Assembly (NCBI GenBank): GCA_030432015.1
Contig: JAUIHJ010000246.1
Span: 1 to 10,387, forward strand
From: a bacterium
GTDB taxonomy: Bacteria; Planctomycetota; Planctomycetia; Pirellulales; Pirellulaceae
Direction of reading: 5' to 3'
Length of the DNA stretch: 10,387 bases
Position 1 is the stretch's first letter; each line of letters begins with the position of its first letter. The notes under the pieces were generated by a model that was not told the origin of the DNA, made no database searches, and saw only the letters and a program-made list of their open reading frames with translations. Positions 1 through 10,300 of the stretch are shown here, piece by piece. A program made the translations under genes and the position numbers.

Positions 1-1010
1 GTGGCCACTAACTCTTCCAAGCTGAGCCCCGGTAGCAGTTCCATGACGTAATAGAACGTGCCGTCTTCGGTATGGCCATAGTCGTAGATCTCGATCGTAT
101 TCCAATGAGTGAGTTTCGAGGTCGCTTTGACCTCTTTTTCGAAATTCGTGATGGCCTTGACGTTCGTGTGGCTGCCGGGCTTGATCAGCTTCATGGCACA
201 GGGTCGCTTCAACAGAACGTGCTCGGCTTTGTAAACCTCGCCCATGCCGCCGCTTCCCAGCTTCTCCAGCAGGCGATATTGGCCGAACTGCCTGGCCTTG
301 AATGCTTCGCGACGAGCGGAGTTGATGATGTGGGTGCCATACACGCCAACCACAGCCGCAACGACCGGTAAGGGAATGGCGCTCAAGGACTTTGAGTCGC
401 CGAGGATCGCCGCCAAGTCGGGGAACCACCACTGTTGCCAGGCGAGGATCAGGTAGGGGAGGCAGGCCAGCGGCAGCATGATCGCGGCGCCACGTCGCCA
501 CGTGTTGGGCATGAAGATACCGTAGATCAGAATCAACACGCACCAGGCAGCATGGTAGAGGTATTTGATTCCAACCACCGAAGTCACATCGTGCTCGCCG
601 GCAAGCTCGACAATCCGCACGCCGAACATCAACGAGACCTGTGCCACCACAAATCCGAAAACGATGAGTTCGATCAATCGCAAATGGCGTAGCCGTAAAC
701 AGCGTCCGCTCCGTAGCCGGATCAGGCAACCGCTGAGCACAACAAGTGTCGCGATGCGAAACCACAGTGCTGTGGTGGTTCCCTGAAGCGAATTTCCGAC
801 GAAGGCCGCAGACAACGTGACGGTGAGTACCAAGGTCAGGGCGGTCAGCCGCCCACGCAACAACTCGGCTGTCTCCTCGCCGAATCGAGGGCGGCCGCCG
901 ACAATAAAGGCAACATTCGGTTGCGATACATCGAGCGACGCGGAACCGCCTGACGGCCCGTGACTGCTGATGATCGTCCGGTCAATATCGCCGTGCTGCA
1001 TGTCTTTCAT
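1..1010 (-). CDS. Membrane-anchored serine/threonine protein kinase (Hanks type), 3' part cut off by window edge
   Basis: The minus frame is open from 1010 to the left edge, giving 336 visible residues. Residues 1-50 are hydrophilic. Six hydrophobic segments follow, at roughly residues 54-71, 81-97, 112-132, 147-166, 174-192 and 212-230. A basic stretch (INSARREAFKAR) then leads into a kinase N-lobe: YRLLEKLGSGGMGEVYKAEH with the Gly-rich loop at 252-257, the ATP-binding Lys in CAMKLIKPG at 274, a likely alpha-C Glu (FEKEV) at 293, then IYDYG and the hinge-like YYVMELLPG. An even number of membrane passes puts both the N-terminus and the kinase in the cytoplasm. The HRD and DFG motifs lie outside the window, so catalytic competence cannot be judged. 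The protein presumably phosphorylates Ser/Thr in signalling. The start is uncertain: ATG at 1010 is used here, ATG at 1037 is in frame and equally plausible, a stop at 1113-1115 bounds the frame, and neither ATG has a Shine-Dalgarno sequence. The N-lobe wording and the arrangement with the membrane region first resemble planctomycete kinases. Confidence 0.93.
   Translation of the reverse strand, partial: MKDMQHGDIDRTIISSHGPSGGSASLDVSQPNVAFIVGGRPRFGEETAELLRGRLTALTLVLTVTLSAAFVGNSLQGTTTALWFRIATLVVLSGCLIRLRSGRCLRLRHLRLIELIVFGFVVAQVSLMFGVRIVELAGEHDVTSVVGIKYLYHAAWCVLILIYGIFMPNTWRRGAAIMLPLACLPYLILAWQQWWFPDLAAILGDSKSLSAIPLPVVAAVVGVYGTHIINSARREAFKARQFGQYRLLEKLGSGGMGEVYKAEHVLLKRPCAMKLIKPGSHTNVKAITNFEKEVKATSKLTHWNTIEIYDYGHTEDGTFYYVMELLPGLSLEELVA
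318..860 (-). other. Six-segment membrane domain of the kinase
   Basis: This is the part of the kinase gene between the hydrophilic N-terminus and the kinase domain. Reading the translation by eye gives six hydrophobic stretches separated by short loops. Representative cores are LTLVLTVTLSAAFVG, LIVFGFVVAQVSLMFG, VLILIYGIFM and PVVAAVVGVYG. Basic clusters (IRLRSGRCLRLRHLR after segment 2, NTWRRG after segment 4 and NSARREAFKAR after segment 6) fit the positive-inside rule for an in-out-in arrangement with six passes. I recognise no named sensor fold; it could sense a membrane signal or only anchor the kinase. Segment boundaries are approximate and were not computed. Confidence 0.7.
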
Positions 1011-1330
1011 TGGAGTTCGGGGTTGAGCGTGTCCCATCGATCGTATGAAAACTGACGCGGTGCAGAAAGTGGCCCGCGCGAATTGTGATTCCTTGCCTTC
1101 ACTCCCATGCCGTCACCGCGACGAACACTTCGCAGCAACGCTCGCCGGATCCAGGAAGCGCGTTCACCGTCTGGCGAGGGTCGCTAAATGGCCGAGCGCG
1201 ATTCAGCAGCGCACACCCCGTCAGCGGGATAGGCACCTTTTTCGCCGACAGGCGGTTTTTCCGCAGTTGAATCTAATGGGCGGCGAAAAGCGAGCCGGTC
1301 CCGGATTGTCGCCGAATTGCACCCGGCCAT
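1011..1330. other. Spacer between giant protein gene and kinase gene, no gene seen
   Basis: These 320 bases separate the stop of the giant gene (TAA at 1331-1333, minus) from the kinase start used here at 1010. They would hold the giant gene's 3' end and any kinase promoter. No convincing minus-strand ORF is present; a plus-strand frame running through it is treated as chance. The only structure I can point to is an inverted repeat of six bases (1281-1286 with 1309-1314, CGGCGA/TCGCCG) enclosing CCGGTCCCGG, just after the stop. It lacks a following T-run on the minus strand, so it is not a classic intrinsic terminator. I see no clear sigma-70 -35/-10 pair upstream of the kinase. The kinase frame closes upstream at 1113-1115, so the kinase N-terminus cannot extend far into this spacer. 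Confidence 0.6.
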
Positions 1331-4300
1331 TTAAGGAAGGTCCTGGGCGTCGGTTTCTGACTCTGCAAAGTCCGCAAAGAACTGGTCGAGCAACGTCTCG
1401 TGCGACCGTTCCGAGTGGCGATTGTCGAAGTGCGACCCGATATCGTGCCATTTGTCGATGCTGCCTAGTGCGCCCGCCATCACATCGTGCGCGTCGAGTC
1501 GTGGATCCACGTCTTGCAGCCCCAGAACGTGCCCCAACTCGTGTGTGATCACGGACTGCAAGTCGATGGAAGTTGCGGCGGGATGATGCGTGTTCGCAAT
1601 GCTTGCCACGTTCCAGCCGTATCCCGCCGCATTCTCGTCCAGCCAGATCGTGGGGGTCGTGAACGATCCAAGCCCCAGGACGGCGCCGGGCAGATCTTTG
1701 ACAATGACCTGAACGTCCTGCAACCCGGCAGCGGCGACCGGATCGCGGCGCATCCAGTAGCCGATGGCGTTGTGCAGGGCGAGCTCAATCTGACCTGGTG
1801 CCACGCGTTCCGCCCCCCTGCCCTCCGGATGCTGTCCATCGGCTGCCAGTAGCGGCCCCGTTCGTTCGACGCGAATGGCATCGATGATCACGTTGCCGTT
1901 GGCGCCAGCATCGGACACGCCGATTGTTAGCGTCCCGCCAGCGAAGGCAAAGGCGTTGTCCAGGTCGGCGAAAAAGAAGCCCGTTCCCGGGTCCTGCACA
2001 ACCGTCCCCTGAGGTGTCGAGGCCGTATTGCTGGGAGCCAGTCGTTGATTGATCGGGTTGGCGGGATTGGCATTTATCGTATAGACCGCATTGCTGGCCC
2101 GATTGAAGTACGGCGTCCATGTCGCAGAGATTCGATAGATGCCGGCCGGCACGTCAGCATACGTGTAGGTGGCGGACTGGGCAGCCCCACCGACGACAGC
2201 CTCGTGGACGTCGTTTTGGAAGCCTTGCGACCAGACCTGCATGTTACCCGTGTCGCTGTACCCAATGGCATCGCCATCATCGATGATGACGGTATTGGTG
2301 ACGGTACCCAGCAAGGCGAATTCGAATGGCCCTTCGTCTGCGTCTCCGTTTCCAAATGCAACCGAGCCGAACTTGTTGCCTGCGCTCGCGGTATTCATGA
2401 CAACTTCGAACTGAATGCTGCTCCCGACCGCCAGACTTTGGTTTGCCGTGAAATTTGGAAACGTTGATGTGTCGAGTGTAAAGTCGCCGTTGACCGTAAT
2501 GGGCTGCAGCGTCAACGGGGCAGCGCCGACGTTGGTTACGGTGAAGAGTTGTCCGCCGCCGCTCGCGTTGACGAACTGCCGGCCGAAGTTGAAACTGCCG
2601 GTTCCATCGGCAATCGCTACGGCCCCGGCCTGAACCTGGATTTCCGGGTCGGTGATCCTTTCGAGCCGAATCGCATCGGCAATCACGTTTCCGGTTGTGG
2701 TGCCGGAGAGCGTCACGGTCAGTGTCGTTCCGCTGGCGGTGAAGTTCCCCAGGCTCTGCCAATTCGCGCCAGAATCCTGAAAGCTGTTGGGCACCAGACG
2801 CTGGTTGACTTCCACGGTGGCGGGTTGCGTCACACCGCTGATGGCATACGGGGCGTTCGTGGCACGGTTGGTGTATGCCGTCCATGTCGCCGCAACATCG
2901 TAGATGCCGCCGTCGACGACCGTGAACGTCCAACTTGCAGATTCGACGGGACCGCCGGCCGGCCCTTCCGCGACGTTGTTCTGGTATCCTTGCCCATTCC
3001 ACTGGGACCAGCTTCCGGTCTCTTGATATCCGGGCGGTCCCACCGGGTCGCTGTTGTCGATGATTGCGAAGGCGGCGTCGACGGTGCCATGGATGGAAAA
3101 CTCATAGGGGTTTGAAGCTGGATCGTTGTTGTCAAACTGGATGGTCCCGGCGTAGGTGCCCAAGCTGACGGCATCAAGTTGCACGGCGAATGTGGTCGCA
3201 GCGCCGGGCGCCAGAGACGTACTGCCAAAGCCTGGTCCGACCAGGCTGAAACCCGGGATCCCGAGCAACGCTGATTGGAGCGAGCCATTGTTGAGTGACA
3301 GGGCGGAGGTTCCCATGTTGACGACGTTGATCGTCGTGCTGACCGGGGATCCAACGACGGCGGTGACCGAAACGGTGCCGGTCTCATCAGGCAAATGCGC
3401 CTGGCCTTCTGAGACCAGGACTGCCGGACCGTGATCGGGAAGCGCTTCAATGCGAATCGCGTCGGCGATGACATTCCCGTTGGCGTTGTCGGCGAGTGTT
3501 ACCGTAAGTGTCGTACCCACGGTCCGCACAATCGCCAGGTCTTCCCAATTCGCTCCGGAATCGCTGAAGTCGTTGGGGGCGAGCTGTTGATTAACCTGGA
3601 AGGTCACGTCATTACCGCCGGCGATGCCCGCGATCGTGTAAGGCGCGTCGGTGGCACGATTCGAGAATTTCGTCCAGGTGGCCGAAACGCGATAACTTGT
3701 GTCCGCATCGACGTCGAAGGTCCAGGTGGCGGTATTGCCTGCGCCGGGCGTCGATTCGCTGACGTTGTTGCGAAAGCCCTGCCCGGAAATGAATGAGAAG
3801 CCCGTGTCGCTGTAGCCAGGTGAGCCGGGCCCGTCGCTGTCATCGACGATCAGGAGCGCAGGCTGCACCGTTCCCGTCAGGAAGAACGCGAAAGGATTTT
3901 CGTTGCTGTCGTTGTTCGGCATCCGCAACTCGCCGATGGAGTCGCCGTCGCCGGGGGGCTCGAAACGCACCGCGAAAGTGGTCTCGTCGGACGTTCCGAC
4001 AGCATCAAAGGGCGTCAATGTTGTCGCTGCCGGGGGAGTCAGCAGAACGAAATCAGCCGGCATCCGAATCGTGCCGATCGACAGGTCACGCGTTCCCAGA
4101 TTCTGAATGGTGAACGTCTCGGTTGGTGTTGTTCCCGGCGTTACTGCGCCGAAATCGAAGTGGCCATCGATCAGAATGTTGTTGCCATTGGAATCAAAGA
4201 TCGCAATTTCGGGTTGGTCCGGCAGCGGTTCGATTCGGACCGCGTCGGCAACCACATCGCCATTGGCGGCATTGGTCAACTGCACGCTAAGCGTCGTGCC

Positions 4301-7300
4301 GGTGACACGAATGATTCCTAGATCTTCCCAATCCGAGCTCGCGTCACTAAAGTCGCCGGGCGCCACTTGTTGGTTGATCGCGGTTGTGACCTGCGGCGTT
4401 CCCACGGTCGTTCCATCGTAGAGATGGTAGGGTGCATTGGTCGCGCGATTGAAGTAGGCGGACCACGTCGTGGCGACGCGATAGAGGCCAGGCGTGACAT
4501 CAAAGGTGAACGTGGCAGTACTCGAACCGTTTCCGGGCCCAGCGGCTTGCACGTTGCCGTTCCGCCCTTGTCCGCTGTAACTTGCAAAGCCTGTCGAGGT
4601 ATAGCCCGGCAGACCATCGCCGTTGTCGATGATGGTTCCGGACGTCAGAACGCTACCGGTCAGGTCAATGTCGAAGGGGTTTTCGTCGAATTCGTCGGCC
4701 AGGATACGAAGCGTACCCGCATAGGCCCCCGCGGCAGTTCGACTGAGCCCAATCACCACGTCCGCGGAACCTTTGACCGGAATCGACGGCGGAAAGTCGC
4801 CGACAATGCTGAATCCGACCGGCAGGATTGGGCTGCCGAGCGCCATGGCGCGTTGGCCCTCATTGCGAATTGTGATGGTGCGATTGATCGTGGCACCACC
4901 GCCGGCGAGCGACGCGGCGCCAAAACTGATGGTCCCTTGGCCGTCCTGGAGCCGCGTGCCGTTATATTCGACCACGATCTGTGGCGAGACCACCGGCTCG
5001 ATCCGAATCGCATCGGCGATCACTTGGCCATTGGCGTCGTTGCTGAGCGTTACCGTGAGGGACGTTCCGGTGACCGTAAAGAAGCCAAGATCCTCGAATT
5101 GGGTGCCATTGACCGCGCGGTCATTGGGCGTGAGTCGCTGATTCAAGTCCAGCGTCAACTGGCCGTCGGCGTCGTTAGGCGGGTCCAGGTTCGTATCATC
5201 GATCCCGGTCAGGGTAAATGGGGCGTCGGTGGCCCGGTTAGCCGCGGGGGACCATGTCGCGGAAACGATATACTCTTGACCTGCCGTAAGATTATCAAAC
5301 GTCCAGGTTGCCGTATCGGTAAAGCTGCCGGGACTGCCATTGACGAAGTGAACGCGGCTTCTGAATCCCTGATCGTTCGAGAGCCCGCTGCCAGATTCGG
5401 CGAATCCGGAACTTGCCGTGAATCCCGATGTGTCCTGATCGTCAATGATCTGTGACGACAACGAGTCGGCCGTTACGAAGAAGTTGAACGGGTCTTCGTT
5501 CGGATCGTCGTTCGCGAACGACACCTGCTGGCGGAAGGTGCCCGGTCCGCCGTTATCGAAGCGAAGCTGGAAGGATGTGGGGGCCGTTGCCGTCAGGCTG
5601 CCTGTGGGTGTTTGACCATCGAATTGCACAAGCGTGAATCCGGGTGGGATCTCAAGCGGTTCATTGATGGTCAGCGTCCCGGTGCCAATGTTGGTGATTT
5701 GGAATGTCTTGGTGACTTCGTTCAGCGGGAAGTGCGTGCCGAAACTGACAACGCCGCCCAGGGGAACTTCCTGGCCGTCGACTTCGACGCGAAGATCCGG
5801 CACGCTGGTCAACACGCGTTCTACACGGACGGCATCGGCGAGCACAATCCGGTCGGGTTGGTTGGCGGTATCGAGTAGATTGACCTTCAGTACGCCGCCG
5901 ACGAGCTGATAGGGGCCGCCCAAGTCAACCCAGTAGACACCCGCATCACGAAATCCGCCCAACTGCTCGGGAGTTTGGGTCTGGTTAATGATGGCCGATC
6001 CGAGCGGGCCGTTCGCATTCGACACGGTAAAGGGAGCCGCCGTCGATGCGCCAACCTCGGCGAAGTAGCTTGTCGAGACCCGATAGAGACCGTCGGGCAG
6101 TCCATCGAAGCTCCAAATCGCTCGATCACCGCTGTTGTTGGCCGGCGCAAACAGGCCGTCCCCCTGGAAACCGGCGGAACCGGGCGTCTGCCAAACGCCC
6201 ACCACGGAGAAATCGGCGTCACCATCGTCAATGATCACGCGATCGCTGACCAAGCCGTCGATCTGGAAGGTGAACGGTTCGACGGCCATTCCCGGCGTGC
6301 CGGTGGGGACTCCGGCTCCGGGCTTGCGAGGCACACTGGTCGACATGTCATTGCTGAAGATCTGAACGTCGACCGGAAACGGGCCGAAGCCATTGGACGC
6401 GGTGGCATTCAACCTGACATTGAAGGATATCGACTCGCCAGGAAGCACGGTTGTGGGAAGCGGGGAAACGGCCGATGTCAGGGTGTAATTCGAGGCACCC
6501 TGTCCGGCGATTGCAATCGCGTCAATCTCGAGGTTTTCGTCCCCTTGATTTTGAATGACAAAGGTCCGTGTCACCGGCTGCTCGATCGTGGTCGCCATCG
6601 GGACGATGCTGATGGCATCCTGGATGGACTGCTGGGTATCCAGTTGGAGAACGCGAACGGACGGACCCTTGGCAACGGGTTCGATGCGGATGGCGTCGGC
6701 CATGACCTGTCCGTTGGAGAGATCGCTAAGCTGGACCGTCAAGGTATGACTTTCCGTGTCGAAGATTCCCAGGTCCTGCCAGAACACGCCGGCGTCGAAG
6801 AAACTGGTGGCCGGCAATTGCTCGTCAACGTCACGCGTCGCCAGAAGCTGTCCGTCATCAAACACGGAAAATGGAGCGTCCGTCCCCAGGGAACCATCTT
6901 CGGGATGTGAGGGGTTGGGCGGGTACGTTACCGACACCCGGTACTTGCCGGGTACCAGCGCATTGAATGTCCAGGTCGCCGTGTAGGGGCCGCCAGCGGC
7001 CATGGGCAAGTGGTAGCGATAATCTCCGCCGTATCCAAGGCCCGGAACTCGATGCCAGCCGGTAAGTGGGCTGATATTGGAGACCGCCGTGATCGGATCT
7101 TGGGTGTAGGCGTCGTCCCCATCATCAATGATCCGGGGAGCCTGATCGAAAACGCAGAGTGTCTCGATGCTCTGATATGTGATCGTTCCGATGCCGACTG
7201 CGGTCAGGGATAAGCCCGTGTCCAAGACGGTTCGACCTTCCGCGTCGAACCAGAGCTTGTCACCGGGGGGCACGGCCGCGTCACCCACGACGGGCGGGTT

Positions 7301-10300
7301 GCCGTTGACGTTACGTGCGACCGGAGGACCGTTCTGTGGAATGTCGCCACCCACCGTCAGTGCCTCGATCCAAAACGTATCGTTAAATTGACTGCCGATG
7401 ACGTTTTCAAACGGGCTGGGCGTGTCGTCCGTCTGCCCAAAGTCCCCGATTCGCAGCATCGACAGGCGATCGTCGATCGTCGGGTCCTGCGGTACCTGCT
7501 GGGGCGCGTCGTCGGAAATCGGTGACCGCGAACCGGGGCCCAGCGGGCTGAAGGCGGCGGTGGTGAAGCCAACCAGATCCATGTCGATCATGATCCCGCA
7601 GAGGTCCGTTGCGGTGGCCGGGGTCAAGCAATCGGAGCGTGTCATGGCGAGCGAGAAGTCCACCGTGTCGCTGCCGCGGATGTCGGACAGGTAGTCATGG
7701 CTGCCGTCGGCGAACTGCTCGTTGCCAGGCATCAGTCGAAAGATGTCGTCCCCAGGTCCGCCGTCCAATTCGTCGTCCGCCGGCCCGTCGTAGAGCACGT
7801 CGTTGCCGGCCGGGTCATCATTGTTGCCACTGTCGCCGAAGATGTTGTCATTGCCGCCAAAGTCGCGGTGCGGCACGAAGTGTGGCGTGCCGGAGCCGAA
7901 TTCAAAGCGACCGTTGTCGCCCAGCACATGATCGTGACCGGAATTCCCGAACAGCGTGTCATCCGCCTGACCGCCAAAGACGATGTCATTGTCGGCGCCG
8001 CCGCTGAGGTGATCGTTGGCACCGACGTTTTCGTTGGCTGTTTCGATGCTGGTCAGGTCGGTGGTCGTGGTGACGAGCTGTGCGCCGGCAGCCGGTGTCA
8101 GGATTGCGTGATCGCCAAACAGGTTGTCGTGGCCGTTTTCGCCCTGGAGTGTGTCCGCACCGGGCGTGTGGGTCGTGATGATCGTGGTGACGCGCGAGCG
8201 TAGATCGACTTCAAAACCCGAGTCACCCAAGATATTGTCCGGGCCGTCCTGCCCGTTGATAACGTCATCGCCGGCGGATCCGGCCAGATTGTCACCACCT
8301 TGACTGCCGGTGATCGTGTCAACGCCCTCGTTGCCGTCGACCATCACGCCGTTGGTCGCCGCGGACGCGTCGATCATGTCATTGTCGGGCGTGCCGGTGC
8401 TGGTGAAATCGCCGTAGAGCACCAGCGGCGAGTTCGGTCCGCCGCCACCGGTCGCGGTCAGCGTGTCCTGTCCACCACCGCCGTGGACGGCGGAAATGGT
8501 CGTGTTGCCGTTCGGCTGCGGCGCCGCGGTGCTGGTGATCAGGAAGGCGTCAGCTGCCTGCCCCAACGTCACGTCGACCGCTTCCACCTGCGTATACTCG
8601 ACGCCCTCGGGCCCCATATTGAGCCCGGTGACGGTGGTGCCGGTCAATGTTCCTGCACGACCGGAGGTCTGGCCCGTATTAATGATGTTCAGCGTATCGT
8701 AGTCGCTGCCGCCGGCAATCCGCAGCACGCCGGCAATGCAGTCGACCGTGTCGGCTGTTTGGAGACAGGCATTGCCGGTCAGCGGGAGGTTTGCCAGCTT
8801 GCTGACGTTGATGGTGTCTTCACCTGCGTTGCCGAATACCTTGGAATCGGTTGCGGCGTTGGAGCTGTCGACGTCGAGCGTATCGCCCCCCTGCCCCATG
8901 GTCAGCGTCAAGTCTTCAATCTGCAAGTACTTGATTCCGGCTGTCATCTGAAAACCGGTGATCGTATCAAAGGTCAGGACCCCTGCGTCGGCAGTCAGGT
9001 CGCCACTGTCGTCGGCCGAGAAGGCGTCGTCGGTACCGTCTCCGCCATCGACAGTCAGCAGCGCCAGGATTTCGTGGAGCACGCCACCGCTGTTGGTCGC
9101 CACCGGCGGATGCATGCTGACGTCAACGGCCGCGTTACTTCCGGCCTGGATCACATCGTTGGCGCCGTTGGTTTGCACCGTCGTTCCGCTACCGGACGTG
9201 ATGTTGGTCAGGCTGACGATATCAGCATCCGCATCACCACGGACGAGGACCACCATCGCCAGATCGTTGGGATCGGTAATCGTGCCGGCAAGGTTGCCCG
9301 TGATCAGGCCGCGCAGGTCGATCACGGTCCCCACGCCCGCATCGGCATTGGTGTAATCGCCTTCGATCAGCACCGTCGTGCCGGCATTGATCTGGCTGGC
9401 CCCCGCCGGTGCCAGCACATTTCCTGGCATGAAGACGTTGTCCCCGACGAACAGCGAGACCGACGTGTCCGCATTGATCCGGGAACCGTCCGGCAGCACA
9501 CCCGTACTGTCGAACAGGGTGAGATCTTCGCCGGTCGCCGTGGTATCAGGGACCGTCAAGCGGACCGAACTCTTGGTGGATTGGATGACGCCCACGCGCA
9601 TCGCGCGGTTCGCTGTTTCGACCACGACCTCCGTCAGGTCGATCGAACCATTGGTGTTGGCGTTGATAACGCCGTTGGTCAGACTGGTCAGGACCGTATT
9701 GCCCAGTAGGCTGACGTCGCAGGTGGGCCCGGGGCAACCGGTTGTCGAGCAGCCTTGTATATCAATGTCGTTGCCCGCTTGAATTCGGCGTGTTTCCGCC
9801 CCGGCGTTGAACTGTCCGGTGAAGGTGTAGGTCGTGTCAATGGTCGCGTTGCCGGTCCCAAACAACCCGGGATCGGGGTTGGCGGGGCTGGTCCCCGTGG
9901 GCGGCCAATGGTCTTCAACGGACGTTGTTCGCGGAGGCGAAGTGGAATTGGCTGGGGGCAAGGAAATTGTCGGATAGTCGACGACGCGGCCGGTCTCGAA
10001 CACGTTGATGCCGACGCTGCTGAGCGACACGCTGGTCTGCTGTAGTCCGGCCGGCAACACCAGGTCAACGTTGTTTCCTGCCTTAACGAGGTCGATATTC
10101 GGCATGAAGTCCACGATCGCCGGATCCCGCAACAGCCCCTGAATGCTCATGGCGACCGTCCCGTTGGGTGAGGGGGCGGGCGCCTGGGCATTGAGCTGGG
10201 TGAGCCGGCCCGGGCTCTGCACCAACTGCACGTCAACTCGGTTATCTCCGATCACGCCCCCCGTTTCACCAATGCTTCCCAGGGGCGCGGTGATCGTGAG

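Noticed and set aside
1243..1260. Small hairpin CGCC-GACA-GGCG followed by GTTTTT, terminator-like on the plus strand
   Set aside because: The stem is only four base pairs, and the T-run follows on the plus strand, where no gene ends. On the minus strand it is flanked by A-runs, so it cannot end the giant gene's transcript.
1045..1548. Plus-strand open frame of 167 codons across the spacer
   Set aside because: It runs into the protease domain antisense, is very rich in Arg, and has no domain or ribosome binding site. It is the only frame covering the spacer, so it was considered, but the support is too weak.
2277..3002. Second minus-strand frame of 241 codons inside the giant gene
   Set aside because: Out-of-frame reading of golvesin/ASH modules with Arg/Gln/His-rich nonsense composition; the main frame carries clear domains here.
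4367..5455. Plus-strand open frame of 362 codons
   Set aside because: Antisense to golvesin/ASH modules 3-4. The residue mix is Arg/Gly/Val-biased, no family is recognisable and there is no ribosome binding site; it is a shadow frame.
5975..6910. Plus-strand open frame of 311 codons
   Set aside because: Antisense to golvesin/ASH modules 1-2, with the same shadow composition as the other plus-strand frames.
1859..7135. Regular spacing considered as a CRISPR or DNA-level satellite array
   Set aside because: The period is about 780 bases and reflects protein modules. DNA copies are diverged and there are no short identical direct repeats with unique spacers.
8300..9709. Plus-strand open frame of 469 codons
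   Set aside because: It lies wholly antisense to the RTX and beta-repeat region of the giant gene. Its translation is rich in Val, Arg, His, Gly and Asp with no recognisable domain. It mirrors GC-rich repeat codons on the other strand.
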